Assembly (NCBI GenBank): GCA_938083085.1
Contig: CALLKX010000018.1
Span: forward strand, 83,609 to 147,608
Length of the DNA stretch: 64,000 nt
Direction: 5' to 3'
Origin: an uncultured bacterium
Lineage (GTDB): Bacteria > Planctomycetota > UBA1135 > GCA-002686595
The notes under the pieces are model-generated. The model saw nothing but the letters and a program-made list of their open reading frames with translations. It was not told the origin of the DNA and searched no databases. The first letter of the stretch is position 1. Every line of letters begins with the position of its first letter. This document shows positions 44,585 to 53,841 of the stretch, piece after piece. The position numbers were made by a program, and so were the translations under genes.

Positions 44585-45438
44585 GGGGTATCGGGGCTTG
44601 GTGCGGTCCGTCGGTTTCGGTCGGGCGCCGCGAGGAAACGTGCGTGGCTCTTGGGTCGGGCCTCTAGGTGGTGGTCCAGGAATCGGCCGGCAAAGTCGAG
44701 GACGCGGATGGAGTGTTCTGCGGGCCAGTTGGCCCTGTCCAGGTCCCCGAGGGGAGCGCTGAGGGCGAGCTGGGCGGACTCGAGGATCGCCACGGGGAGG
44801 GTACCGACGCGGAGTCCCGAGGCGTGAGTCTCGTTCGCATGGATCGGGCAGAGCCGTCCCCCTACGGCGGTCGAGAAGGGGGCCCTTGGCTCCCTGGACG
44901 TGGCGTCCACGGCGGCGGCCGTGGCGCCGCAGGTGGCGCAGGTGACCAGGGCCGGCGCGAGCCCGAGTTGCTCCAGGAGCTTCAACTCGAAGCCCGCAAG
45001 CAGCGCGGAGGGGGGGCCTTGGGCTTGGTCGAGAGCGTCCAGCGCCTCCTCAGCCAGCACGAACTGTCCACGGTCCGAGAACCCTGCCCGGGTGACGAGG
45101 TCGGTGAGCTCGATGACGGTCTGGGCCGCGCGGTAGCTCCTCAGAGAGCGCGTCAGCTGGCGGCGCCGGGTGAGGAGCTCTCCCTCGCGGAGCGTGCCGA
45201 GGTCGGAGTCGCTGCGTTGGACCCATGACAGGTCCAGGGTGTCGAACCAGTCGAGGACGCCGAAGAACCGGGAGCGTGGGCGATGGGCGCCCTTCGCCAT
45301 GAGCTCCACCCGCCCGTGGTCGGGGGTCAGGACGTGCACCACCAGAGAGGTCTCTCCGAACGGCGTCCGCCGCAGAAGGAGGCCATGGCCGCTGGCGCGG
45401 GAGGCCGGGCGGCGACCGGCGGGGCGTGAGCGAGGCAT
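44581..45438 (-). CDS. recO: DNA repair protein RecO
   Basis: A 285-aa protein that with RecR loads RecA in the RecF pathway. The N-terminal OB-fold is evident (LLLRRTPFGETSLVVHVLTPDHGRVELMAKGAHRPRSRFFG). A helical bundle follows, then LLEQLGLAPALVTCATCG with the zinc-ribbon cysteines and a further Cys in GGRLCPIH. Start ATG 45438 lies 14 bp after the CorC-type gene. It heads the coupled recO-bamD-lptE block. Confidence 0.88.
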   Translation of the reverse strand: MPRSRPAGRRPASRASGHGLLLRRTPFGETSLVVHVLTPDHGRVELMAKGAHRPRSRFFGVLDWFDTLDLSWVQRSDSDLGTLREGELLTRRRQLTRSLRSYRAAQTVIELTDLVTRAGFSDRGQFVLAEEALDALDQAQGPPSALLAGFELKLLEQLGLAPALVTCATCGATAAAVDATSREPRAPFSTAVGGRLCPIHANETHASGLRVGTLPVAILESAQLALSAPLGDLDRANWPAEHSIRVLDFAGRFLDHHLEARPKSHARFLAAPDRNRRTAPSPDTP

Positions 45439-45452
45439 GGTTCGGTGCGGCC

Positions 45453-46982
45453 TCAGGCGCCGCGGCGCTCGAGCCCCCCGTCCTTGCTGGAGCGGGCTCC
45501 AGGGGAGGATGAAGCGAGGCGGGGCGTGGTGGTGGACGGGGTTCCAGGCTCGCGGCGCAATTCGAGCCCCCCAGGTCGCTCCAGAACGACCCGCAGGACG
45601 CGGCGATCGCTCGCCTCGCTGACGCGGAAGGTGACGCCGTTCGAGGTGAAGGCCTCGCCGGAAGAAGGAAAGCGACCGATCTCCGAGAGCACGAAGCCTC
45701 CCAAGGTCTCGTAATCCGATTCTTCGGGGATCTCGAGGTCGAGGGCCTCGTTGACGTCGGAGACGTGGAGGCTGGCGTCTGCCTCGACCGCGCCGCCCTC
45801 GAGCTTGCGGAACGCGGTGTTCTCCTCCTCGTACTCGTCCCTCACGTGGCCCACGATCTCCGCCACCACATCGGCGAGCGTGACGAGTCCGGCGGTGCCG
45901 CCGTACTCATCGACGACGATGGCCATCTTCTGGCGATCGGCGCGGAACTGGTTGAGCAGGTCAGGCACGCGCACGGTCTCAGGGACGAGCAGCGGGGGGC
46001 GCATGATGTCCCGGATCCGAGTGGTCTCAAGGCGGCCCTCGGCCACGGCCTTGGCGGCCTCCAGCGCGGTGAGCGTGCCGATGATCGTGTCGATGGTGCC
46101 CTCGTACACCGGGATGCGGGAGAAGCTCGCGCGTGCGAAAACGGCGACCGCGTCCGACAGGGCGGCGTCGTCTTCGATGGCGAAGATCTCCGTGCGCGGC
46201 GTCATGACCTCAGCGGCATCGACCTCGCCGAACTCGATGGCGTTCGCGATCAGTTCCCGCGTCTCGGCGGCGAGATCGCCGTCAAACTCGGCGCTCTCGA
46301 CCATCGCACGGAAGCCTTCGACCATGCGGCGTGTGCCCTCGTCAGCCTCCGAGGATCGGAGGCCACGGAGGATGGCCCGGCGGATGATGCGCAGGAAGCT
46401 CACCAAGGGGATCATGGGGACCGACAGCCGCGCGAACCAGGGGAGGGCGGCCCGCAGAAGGGCGTCTCCGCGCGAGCCAGCTAGCGCCGCGGGGAGCGTC
46501 TGCGTCGTCAGGTGAAGGAGCGGTGCGCCCAGGATCAACGTGAGGGCCGCCGCCTCGATGACCGTCCAGCTTGAGAGGCCCGCGAGCAGCAACAGGAGCA
46601 CCAACGTGGCAGCGACCCTGCACAGCTGGGCGCCGAGGTTCGCGGACGCGCCCAGCGACTCGCGTCGCTCGACGTAAGCGGCCATCGGATCCTGCGGTGG
46701 GTCCAGCTCCCCAGGCGTCTCCGAACGGGGGACGGCCCGGTCGATCGCCTCGGCGAGCATGGCGAGTAGGCCAGCCCCGAGGATCAGGGCCAGGAGGCAC
46801 AGTGGCCCGGCGAGGGGGAAGGCCCAGTCGACGGTGAGGGGACCCGCCTCGTGTTCGGCCACGGCGGGCTCCACGGTGGCGGTCCATGACCCGGATGGCG
46901 GAGGCTCGAGCTCGAGCTCGGCGTCGGGATAAGTGTGGGGGCTGGGCACGGAATGGGCGGTGGTCGACCGCCTATCGATCAT
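45453..46982 (-). CDS. CorC/HlyC-type membrane protein with DUF21, CBS pair and transporter-associated domain
   Basis: A 509-aa protein. Four hydrophobic helices span about residues 55-230 (DUF21-like), followed by the characteristic link ANAIEFGEVDAAEVMTPRTEIFAI. A CBS pair follows (including TIIGTLTALEAAKAV and RADRQKMAIVVDEYGGTAGLVTLADVVAEIVG), and the C-terminal CorC_HlyC domain is DYETLGGFVLSEIGRFPSSGE. These proteins are implicated in Mg2+/Co2+ efflux. I take ATG 46982, which has GAGG about 10 nt upstream. The N-terminal helices are more diverged than usual. Confidence 0.85.
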   Translation of the reverse strand: MIDRRSTTAHSVPSPHTYPDAELELEPPPSGSWTATVEPAVAEHEAGPLTVDWAFPLAGPLCLLALILGAGLLAMLAEAIDRAVPRSETPGELDPPQDPMAAYVERRESLGASANLGAQLCRVAATLVLLLLLAGLSSWTVIEAAALTLILGAPLLHLTTQTLPAALAGSRGDALLRAALPWFARLSVPMIPLVSFLRIIRRAILRGLRSSEADEGTRRMVEGFRAMVESAEFDGDLAAETRELIANAIEFGEVDAAEVMTPRTEIFAIEDDAALSDAVAVFARASFSRIPVYEGTIDTIIGTLTALEAAKAVAEGRLETTRIRDIMRPPLLVPETVRVPDLLNQFRADRQKMAIVVDEYGGTAGLVTLADVVAEIVGHVRDEYEEENTAFRKLEGGAVEADASLHVSDVNEALDLEIPEESDYETLGGFVLSEIGRFPSSGEAFTSNGVTFRVSEASDRRVLRVVLERPGGLELRREPGTPSTTTPRLASSSPGARSSKDGGLERRGA

Positions 46983-47167
46983 AAGCGGGGGCCTCGGCGA
47001 AGAGCCAACGTGTGAGGGAGCGCCTGGGGCTGGGAGAGCGAACACTCGTATTCGGGAACACGGCTGGAGGGAGATGAGAGGGCAAGACCTAGGTCGTTAC
47101 GGAGACGGAACGCCATAGGGCGCGGCGCCTTGGAGGGAGGTCGTCGCGGGCGATCATTATCCATTTA

Positions 47168-47959
47168 ATGTCAAGCGATTATGTCGCATTGGCGCCTTTC
47201 GGTGGGAGTGCTGGCACGGCGCTCGCCCTGGGGGGCCTGATGAAGATCCAATCCGCAGCAGAGACGATCGCGACGGCGCCCGTTGGGGCCCGAGAGGAGA
47301 CCGCGCTGATGGTGGCATTTCAGTCGCGGCGGGATCATGACTCGTTTGAGACCCTGTACCAGGCGGCCGCCCCGGGCCTGCTCCTCTGGATCAAGCGCTT
47401 GCACGCTCAGCGCCTCCACAAGGGCGACCCCCGTGAGACGCTTCAAGACACCTTCCTCAACATCTATCGCTACGCGAGCTCCTTCAAGCCCGCGGCGCCG
47501 GGCGGGTTCCGCTCATGGGCGCGGACCATCGCGGGGAACGCCCTGCGTAGGACGAGGCGGGACCGTGCGCGGCGGCCAATCCTTGAGAGCGAGCTTGGGG
47601 AGCGCGCGCAGGAGCGCGGTGACGGCCGCCTGGAGCCTTCCGCTGCGGTGTCCTTGAACGAGCTCGCCGCGAGCACCCGCTCGGGGCTGGCTCTGCTGCT
47701 GGTGCACTACGCCACTTGCTTCGAGCGCCTCTCCGAGCGCGACCAGCTCGCGCTGCGGATGGTGGAGGTGGAGGGGCGGTCCTACGCCGAGGTCGGCGCG
47801 TCGCTCGGGACGGAGCCCTCCAACACGAAGATGGTGGTCTTTCGGGCCCGCAAGCGCCTTCAGGGTCTGGTCAACTCCGCGCTCGGTACCTCGGTGGCTG
47901 GCGCCGGTCGGGATCCCCTGGAGCACGAGGCTGGCACGAGGCTGGCGCGAGTCGGGTGA
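47168..47959 (+). CDS. ECF-type RNA polymerase sigma factor
   Basis: A 263-aa sigma-70 family protein. Region 2 is DSFETLYQAAAPGLLLWIKR with DPRETLQDTFLNIYRYASSF, and the region-4 helix-turn-helix is LSERDQLALRMVEVEGRSYAEVGASLGTEPSNTKMVVFRARKRLQ. It has a 50-residue N-terminal and about 30-residue C-terminal extension. No anti-sigma gene is adjacent; hutI follows 105 bp later. The only AT-rich stretch around (47153-47168, ATCATTATCCATTTA) abuts the ATG and might give a near-leaderless transcript. Confidence 0.85.
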   Translation: MSSDYVALAPFGGSAGTALALGGLMKIQSAAETIATAPVGAREETALMVAFQSRRDHDSFETLYQAAAPGLLLWIKRLHAQRLHKGDPRETLQDTFLNIYRYASSFKPAAPGGFRSWARTIAGNALRRTRRDRARRPILESELGERAQERGDGRLEPSAAVSLNELAASTRSGLALLLVHYATCFERLSERDQLALRMVEVEGRSYAEVGASLGTEPSNTKMVVFRARKRLQGLVNSALGTSVAGAGRDPLEHEAGTRLARVG

Positions 47960-48064
47960 TCGGCTGACGGCTGGGCGTCTCGTCCGAGGTCACGGCCCCG
48001 ATGGGGGCGTGATCTGTGGCCTGGGGGACCGGATTCGACGGGGCTTTCCGTAGGCTGGCTCCCC

Positions 48065-49354
48065 ATGAGCGAGCAGGCAAGAACGGCCCCTGGAGAAGGG
48101 TCCTTGGGCGGGCCTCCCGAGGCGGTGGATCTGCTCGTGGTCGGCATCGGCGAGCTGGCGACCCCTCAGGGCCGGCTCCCCCGCGCTGGCGGGGCGATGG
48201 GGCAGGTGGCCACGCGCCGCGGCGTCGCCGTGGCCTGTGACGGCGGCCGCTTCGTTGCGATCGGTGAAGAGGGGGAGATCAGGGCGAGATTCAGCGGGCG
48301 AGAGGTGGTCGACGCGGGCGGCGGGCTTGCGATCCCTGGGCTGGTGGATGCCCACACGCACCCGGTGTTCCTGGGGACCCGCGAGGGGGAATTCGAGCAG
48401 CGCATCGGCGGGCTCAGCTACGTGGAGATCGCCGCTGCTGGAGGCGGGATCCGCTCGAGCCTTGAGGGCGTCCGGGCGAGCACCGAGCAGATGTTGCTCG
48501 AGGTCTTGATGCCGAGGCTCGACCGCTTCCTCAAGCTCGGGACCACGACCATCGAGGCCAAGACGGGCTACGGGCTCACCGTCGCTGACGAGCTCAAGGG
48601 GCTCGACGTGATCGCCGCTGCCAACGGCGTGCACGCCGTGGAGCTCGTCCCCACGTGCCTCGGTGGGCATGACGTCCCCCCGGAGTTCAAGGGGCGCCCG
48701 GATGACTGGATCGAGGTCGTCTGCGCGGAGCTCTGGCCAGCCGCCGCCGCCAAGGCCTCATTCGCCGACGTCTTCACGGAGAGCCATGTCTTCGGGCTCG
48801 ACGCATCCCGGCGGCTGATGGAATCTGCGCGAGCGCAGGGGCTTGGCCTCCGGATGCACGTGGACCAGCTGACCTCTCTCGGTGGAGCCGAGCTCGCCGC
48901 AGAGCTCGGCGCCGCGAGCGCAGACCACCTCGAGCACGTCTCAGAGCACGGCATCGCCGCGCTGGCGGAGCGCGGGGTCCAGCCGGTGCTGTGCCCGTTG
49001 GTTCCGCTCTACCTCGGGGAGGCCCAGGAGGCGCCGGCGAGGAGAATGATCGAGGCGGGCTGCGCTCCCGCGCTCTCCACCGACTTCAACCCGGGCTCGT
49101 GCTATTGCATGAGCCTCTTCGAGGTCATGAGCTGGGCCGCGCTCCGCTACGGCATGAGCGCGGCGGAGGCCCTGACCGGGACGACCCTGAACGCGGCCTG
49201 CAGCCTCGGGCTGGGTGACGAGCTTGGGTCCGTCGAGGTGGGCAAGCGCGCCGACCTGGTACTGACGGACCTGCCGAATCACTCGCACCTGACCTACGAG
49301 TTGGGGCGAAACCCGGTCCAGCGGGTCATCAAGAACGGCGCGGTCGTTCTGTGA
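48065..49354 (+). CDS. hutI: Imidazolonepropionase
   Basis: A 429-aa amidohydrolase-fold enzyme of histidine degradation that opens 4-imidazolone-5-propionate to N-formimino-glutamate. Metal ligands are at H97/H99 (VDAHTHPVFLGTREGEFEQR), a His in VPTCLGGHDVP, DVFTESHVFG, and Asp in ALSTDFNPGSCYC. The length and motifs are typical. The other hut genes (hutH, hutU) are not in the window. hisS follows 85 bp later on the same strand, which is probably coincidental. Confidence 0.93.
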   Translation: MSEQARTAPGEGSLGGPPEAVDLLVVGIGELATPQGRLPRAGGAMGQVATRRGVAVACDGGRFVAIGEEGEIRARFSGREVVDAGGGLAIPGLVDAHTHPVFLGTREGEFEQRIGGLSYVEIAAAGGGIRSSLEGVRASTEQMLLEVLMPRLDRFLKLGTTTIEAKTGYGLTVADELKGLDVIAAANGVHAVELVPTCLGGHDVPPEFKGRPDDWIEVVCAELWPAAAAKASFADVFTESHVFGLDASRRLMESARAQGLGLRMHVDQLTSLGGAELAAELGAASADHLEHVSEHGIAALAERGVQPVLCPLVPLYLGEAQEAPARRMIEAGCAPALSTDFNPGSCYCMSLFEVMSWAALRYGMSAAEALTGTTLNAACSLGLGDELGSVEVGKRADLVLTDLPNHSHLTYELGRNPVQRVIKNGAVVL

Positions 49355-49439
49355 GGGGTTCCGCGCCCTCAGGCCGCAATTTCAGCGATCGCGTTCACGG
49401 GGCTGCTAATCTCCCGCCGCACCTCTCCACTCCTCAGTC

Positions 49440-50768
49440 ATGTCCATCAAGAACCAGCTGATCCAGCCGCGGACCCTCAAGGGCTTCCGCGACTTCCTCC
49501 CCGCGGCGATGATCCCCCGTGAGCGGCTGATCGACACGGCCAAGGGCGTGTACCGGTCGTTCGGCTTCAGCCCGATCGACACCCCTGCGCTCGAGTACAC
49601 CGAGGTCTTGCTGGGCAAGGGGGGAGCGGAGTCGGACAAGCAGATGTACCGGTTCACGGATCATGGCGGCCGGGATGTCGGCATGCGCTTTGACCTCACC
49701 GTGCCCTTCGCGCGCTTCGCGGCGCAGCACATTGGCGGGCTCGGCACGCCCTTCAAGCGCTATCACGTCGGCCCCGTGTGGCGGGGCGAGAACACGCAGC
49801 GAGGTCGCTACCGGGAGTTCATCCAGTGCGACTTCGACACGATCGGGACGACCGGCGCGGCGAGTGATGTCGAGGCGGCGCTCGTGATCCACGACCTCTT
49901 CCGTGCGATCGGTTTCGAGCGCTTCACGATCCGGATCAATGACCGTCGCCTGCTGACCGGACTCCTCGAGTCGATCGACCTCGTGGACCAGCAAGCCGCG
50001 GTCCTCCGCATCCTCGACAAGTTGGACAAGGCCGGCCCGGAGGCGGTGGGCACGGAACTGAAGGACGGAGCAGGCCTCACGGAGTCGCAGGTCAGCGCGG
50101 TCCTCCAGTTCGCACAGCTCAAGGGGGCGCCCGGCGAGTTGCTGGCGGCGATCGAACCCCTCGTCGCCGGTTCAGAGGTCGGGACCGCGGGCCACAGCGG
50201 CCTCGCCGGGCTCTTTGAGGCGGCGACCGCCGCCGGGATCTCCTCGGATCGGATCAGGCTGGACCCGTCCATCGCCCGCGGTCTGGACTACTACACCGGA
50301 GCGATCTTCGAGACGTTCCTCGACGACCTGCCGGGGATCGGGAGCTGCTGCTCCGGTGGCCGCTATGACGACCTCGCGACGGTGTACACCAAGCAACACC
50401 TCCCGGGGGTCGGGGCCTCCCTGGGCGTCGACCGTCTGCTGGCCGCGATGGAAGAGCTCGGGATGATCGAGGCGCAGGCCGCGCCCTGCTCGGTCTTCAT
50501 GCCGATGCTCGAGAGCGATCGGCTCGGGGACTATCTCGCCTTGGCGCAGGAGCTGCGAGCCGCCGGGCTCGGGGTCGAGCTGTATCCGGAGCCCCGGAAG
50601 CTCGGGGCGCAGCTGAAGTACGCGGACCGCCGCGGGTTCGCCTTCGCGGTCATCGCGGGCAGCACCGAGTTCGAAGCTGGCACGTGTCAGGTCAAAGACC
50701 TGCGCGCAAAGGAAGGGGTCGAGGTCCCGCGTGGGGAAGTGATCGCACGGCTCCGCGGCGCCATCTGA
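49440..50768 (+). CDS. hisS: Histidine-tRNA ligase
   Basis: A 442-aa class II aminoacyl-tRNA synthetase. Motif 1 (KGFRDFLPAAMIPRERLID), motif 2 (FKRYHVGPVWRGENTQRGRYREFIQCDFD), the histidine-binding motif (ARGLDYYTGAIFE), and motif 3 (GVGASLGVDRLLAAM) are all visible, followed by a C-terminal anticodon-binding domain (CSVFMPMLESDRLGDYLALAQELRAAGL). The start ATG at 49440 gives the usual N-terminus. Confidence 0.96.
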   Translation: MSIKNQLIQPRTLKGFRDFLPAAMIPRERLIDTAKGVYRSFGFSPIDTPALEYTEVLLGKGGAESDKQMYRFTDHGGRDVGMRFDLTVPFARFAAQHIGGLGTPFKRYHVGPVWRGENTQRGRYREFIQCDFDTIGTTGAASDVEAALVIHDLFRAIGFERFTIRINDRRLLTGLLESIDLVDQQAAVLRILDKLDKAGPEAVGTELKDGAGLTESQVSAVLQFAQLKGAPGELLAAIEPLVAGSEVGTAGHSGLAGLFEAATAAGISSDRIRLDPSIARGLDYYTGAIFETFLDDLPGIGSCCSGGRYDDLATVYTKQHLPGVGASLGVDRLLAAMEELGMIEAQAAPCSVFMPMLESDRLGDYLALAQELRAAGLGVELYPEPRKLGAQLKYADRRGFAFAVIAGSTEFEAGTCQVKDLRAKEGVEVPRGEVIARLRGAI

Positions 50769-51396
50769 GCCTGAACTCGCCGCGGCGCCAGAGGGGAGCT
50801 CTGCGCTGCGCGCGCCGCTCGTCTGAGCCACCGTCGCCTGAGCCACCGTCGCCCGAGTCACCGTCGTCTGGAGTCACCGTCGTCTGGGTCTTGATCTCCC
50901 GGGCCTCCACCTGCTGACGTCGGCCAGAGAGGGCGGGTGTGAGCCGATGATTCGGGTCGCCAGCTTGGGCTCCAACGACCCTCCAGGGGGCCCCTGTGCG
51001 TGTCGCGGGGGGGGCTCCGCGCCGGTCCCGGGGGGCAGCGACCCTTCCGGGGTCTGAGCGTCAGCCGACGGCGTGGGCCGACGCAGCGCATTGGCTGGGT
51101 GTGGTGCTCGGCGGCTCGGTGAGGGAGCCGGGCGGGCGGATAGGTGGTGAACTGGCTCAAGTTGGGTCAGCCCATACCCGACGCCACAGACCCAGCTGAA
51201 GCGGGCGATGAGGGGGCTCGGGTTCAGTCCTCACCGGATGCCGGCGAGTGAGTGGAGGGTCTCAATCTTGGGCTTGGCTGAGGTGGTGGGCGCGTCTGTT
51301 GACGATGCCCGTCAGGCCGGTTCAAGACTGCGACTGCTGATGGTCGATCCGTCCTAGAGCCGGCTGGAAGCACTGCCTCCAGCCACGCCTGCCACC
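50769..51396. other. 628-bp intergenic region without a supported gene
   Basis: Short frames cross this stretch, but none has a convincing start or motif. It holds the 15-bp repeat array at 50825-50885 near the hisS end. The part before 51396 must contain the promoter of the PilZ-kinase pair; no clear box is visible. Confidence 0.4.
50825..50885. repeat. Four 15-bp tandem repeats downstream of hisS
   Basis: Units GAGCCACCGTCGCCT, GAGCCACCGTCGCCC and two of GAGTCACCGTCGTCT, the last pair separated by one extra G. Confidence 0.85.
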
Positions 51397-51699
51397 ATGA
51401 GAAGTTCGGACGACAAGCCAACTAGCGCGCCGCAAGAACGTCGCGATGACAGGAGGAACGGTATCTGCGAGCCCGCAAGGCTCCTTCCGTTGTCCGACTC
51501 CGTCGAGGTGCTGGTAGAGAACGTCTCTGAGGGCGGACTGTTCGTCGTCCTCGAGGGCGGCCTCGAGTTCGAGATCCAGCTCATGGGCGAGACCAAGACG
51601 CGACGGGTTCAGCTGGTCCGCTCCCAGACGCTGCCCGGTCAAAAGGCGGGGCTCGGCTTCAAGTTCAAGAACGCAGGAATGACCGAGGGCGAGCACTGA
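51397..51699 (+). CDS. PilZ-like domain protein
   Basis: A 100-aa protein with a PilZ-type pattern: R/D-rich start (QERRDDRRNG), a strand with VEVLVENVSEGGLFVVLEGG matching the N/D-x-S-x-x-G motif, then QLMGETKTRRVQLVRSQT and GLGFKFKN. PilZ domains bind cyclic di-GMP; the canonical RxxxR is approximated by the Arg cluster at residues 15-19. It lies 27 bp before a sensor kinase gene and probably forms an operon with it. Confidence 0.6.
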   Translation: MRSSDDKPTSAPQERRDDRRNGICEPARLLPLSDSVEVLVENVSEGGLFVVLEGGLEFEIQLMGETKTRRVQLVRSQTLPGQKAGLGFKFKNAGMTEGEH

Positions 51700-51726
51700 C
51701 TCGGCGCCCCTGACCTTCAGCCTGCC

Positions 51727-53622
51727 ATGAAGTCCCTCAACACGATCCTCGGCTTGCAGCTACTGGCTGGGAGCCTCGTCGCCCTCGCGATCTCGCTTGG
51801 AATTCAGACGGTTGGGTTTCATCGGGAAGCGGTGCGTGGCGCTGCCGAGGGCGTCGGCCTGGCCGTGGAGGAGGTCGCGTGGGAGATCGGGCGGCAACGG
51901 GACGCGGCCCTTGCCGGAGCGCAGCTCGCGGCCCAGCAGGGAGACGCGACCGGCGAGGAGGCTGCAAGCACACACCCGAACCACACATCGGTCACCCTGG
52001 AGTTCGACGCCGCTCAAGTCGGGCGGGTGGTTCGAGGAGCGACGCCTCAGGACCTCCCCGAGCTGGTGGAGGCGATCCGTTCCTATTCGGTCGCGGGCAT
52101 CACAGGTGCGCTCGACCCTAGCAGCGCGGTCGTGATCGTCGCTGACCAGCCCTGGGTCGTGGCTGCCGCGGCCCACGCCAGCCGAGAGGGCGTCCGGTCC
52201 GTCGTCGTTCGCCCGCTGGACCTCCGGCTCGTCAGGGCTCTGCATCCTGAGGTGGAGTTTGCGTTTCACGACCTGTACGGGGCGCCGCCCCCCAGCCACG
52301 TCGCCGGTGCGCTGGACCAGCTTCTGGTCGCGGGCAGAGCTGAGCCGAGCGATTCGGGATCGGTTGGCGCGGTGTCGGCCGGCAGCGGCAGTGGAGCCAT
52401 CGGGATGCAGCTCTTCCGGGATGGGATGGAGCGCCCCGCCCTGGTGGTCTCGGCCATCCAGTCTCCATCGCTCGCGAGCTCCTTCTTCGCCGTCGCGCGG
52501 GGGCTTGTGATCTACCAGCTCCTCGCTGCGGGGATCGCGGCGCTCATCGCGCTGCGCTTCCTCGTTCGTTTCGTCCGTCAGCCGCTGAAGCAGATCCACG
52601 GCCACGTGACACAGCTCACGGCCTCCTCCAAGGCGAGGCCCAAGCTGCAGTCGTGGGAGGCGCTGGAGTTTCGACGGCTCGATCAGGCCCTCGTAGGGAT
52701 GATCGACAAGGTCGCTGTCGATCGGCAAGCCGTGGTCCACGACGCCCGACTTGCGGGCATGTCTGACGTGTCCATGGGGGTCGTGCACGCCGCAGGCAAC
52801 CTCCTCAACAGCATCAACGTCTCGACCAAGCTCCTGCTACGGGACGTCGAGGCGGTCGATATCGACGACATGCACTGCCTCGCCCGAGAGCTTGAGGAGC
52901 ACTCGGATGACCTCGCCTCGTATATCTCGGAGAACGACAACGGCAAGTTCCTCCTCCCCTTCATCGTCGCGATGACGGACGCCGTGGGGGACCTCCGCTC
53001 CCGCTGCATCATCGAGCTGGAGTCCCTCGATCAGGGGCTGAGCCAGGTCATTGACATGATCCGCAGCCAGGAGAAGTACGCCGTAGGGCCGACGATGGAG
53101 GAGGAGGTCGAGCTCTCCGATATCGTGGAGTGCGCCCTGGAGGTCGCGGCGACCTCGTTGCCGAGAACCAGCGGGGTCGAGATTGAGCGTCACTTCGAAG
53201 GGGCCCCGCTCGTCCGTACGGAGTCGCACCGCCTCAAGAGCGTGCTCATCAACATCATCGTGAACGCCTTCGAGGCCCTGCAGTCCGAGGGCTTGCCCAA
53301 GCGACGGATCACCCTCCGCGTCTACGGGACGGGGGATCGACGCGTAGTGGTCGAGGTGAGCGACACCGGGTGTGGCATCGACCCCGCCTCGCTCGACCAG
53401 ATTTTCACCTCCTCGTTCACCAGCAAGGAAGGGCACGCGGGTGAGGGGCTGCACATGGCGGCGAACGTCTGCCAGGAGCTAGGGATCGCCATCGGCGTGA
53501 TGAGCGAGGGCCCCGGCACCGGCTCAAGCATCAAGCTCAGGATCCCCACTGCGGGGGCGGTCGAGCGCGCAGAGGCTGGGCGGGATGAGGGCGCGACCAA
53601 GTCCGCGGCCACGCCGAGCTGA
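51727..53622 (+). CDS. Membrane-bound sensor histidine kinase
   Basis: A 631-aa kinase. Helix 1 (LGLQLLAGSLVALAISLGI) and helix 2 (VIYQLLAAGIAALIALRFLV, about 260-280) enclose an extracytoplasmic sensor domain of about 220 residues. The phosphoacceptor helix is SMGVVHAAGNLLNSINVS, with His354 in an HxxxN context rather than HExxN. The ATPase domain has the N box NIIVNAFEAL, G1 DTGCGI, F box FTSSFTSKE and G2 GHAGEGLHM. No response regulator gene is adjacent, so the partner is elsewhere. Confidence 0.88.
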   Translation: MKSLNTILGLQLLAGSLVALAISLGIQTVGFHREAVRGAAEGVGLAVEEVAWEIGRQRDAALAGAQLAAQQGDATGEEAASTHPNHTSVTLEFDAAQVGRVVRGATPQDLPELVEAIRSYSVAGITGALDPSSAVVIVADQPWVVAAAAHASREGVRSVVVRPLDLRLVRALHPEVEFAFHDLYGAPPPSHVAGALDQLLVAGRAEPSDSGSVGAVSAGSGSGAIGMQLFRDGMERPALVVSAIQSPSLASSFFAVARGLVIYQLLAAGIAALIALRFLVRFVRQPLKQIHGHVTQLTASSKARPKLQSWEALEFRRLDQALVGMIDKVAVDRQAVVHDARLAGMSDVSMGVVHAAGNLLNSINVSTKLLLRDVEAVDIDDMHCLARELEEHSDDLASYISENDNGKFLLPFIVAMTDAVGDLRSRCIIELESLDQGLSQVIDMIRSQEKYAVGPTMEEEVELSDIVECALEVAATSLPRTSGVEIERHFEGAPLVRTESHRLKSVLINIIVNAFEALQSEGLPKRRITLRVYGTGDRRVVVEVSDTGCGIDPASLDQIFTSSFTSKEGHAGEGLHMAANVCQELGIAIGVMSEGPGTGSSIKLRIPTAGAVERAEAGRDEGATKSAATPS

Positions 53623-53841
53623 TTCGATCCGGCACGCCGGATGCCTCATATTGGGGCGCTGGCCGACGGAGGACTCGAGCTGGATCCTCGCGGTCCAAGA
53701 GGGGAGAGCGCCGGCCCCCCCGGAGGGTCCTGCGTTGCGGGGGGGCCTGCACTGGGAGTACCCAGGGCCCTAGTGGGGAGGAGGAGGGTATCCTCAAGGG
53801 AGCCCGCGCCGTCTTGTCCCCAGCAGCCCCCGAGACCCTCC

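Noticed and set aside
50825..50885. CRISPR-like repeats near hisS
   Set aside because: 15-bp units without spacers; no cas genes in the window.
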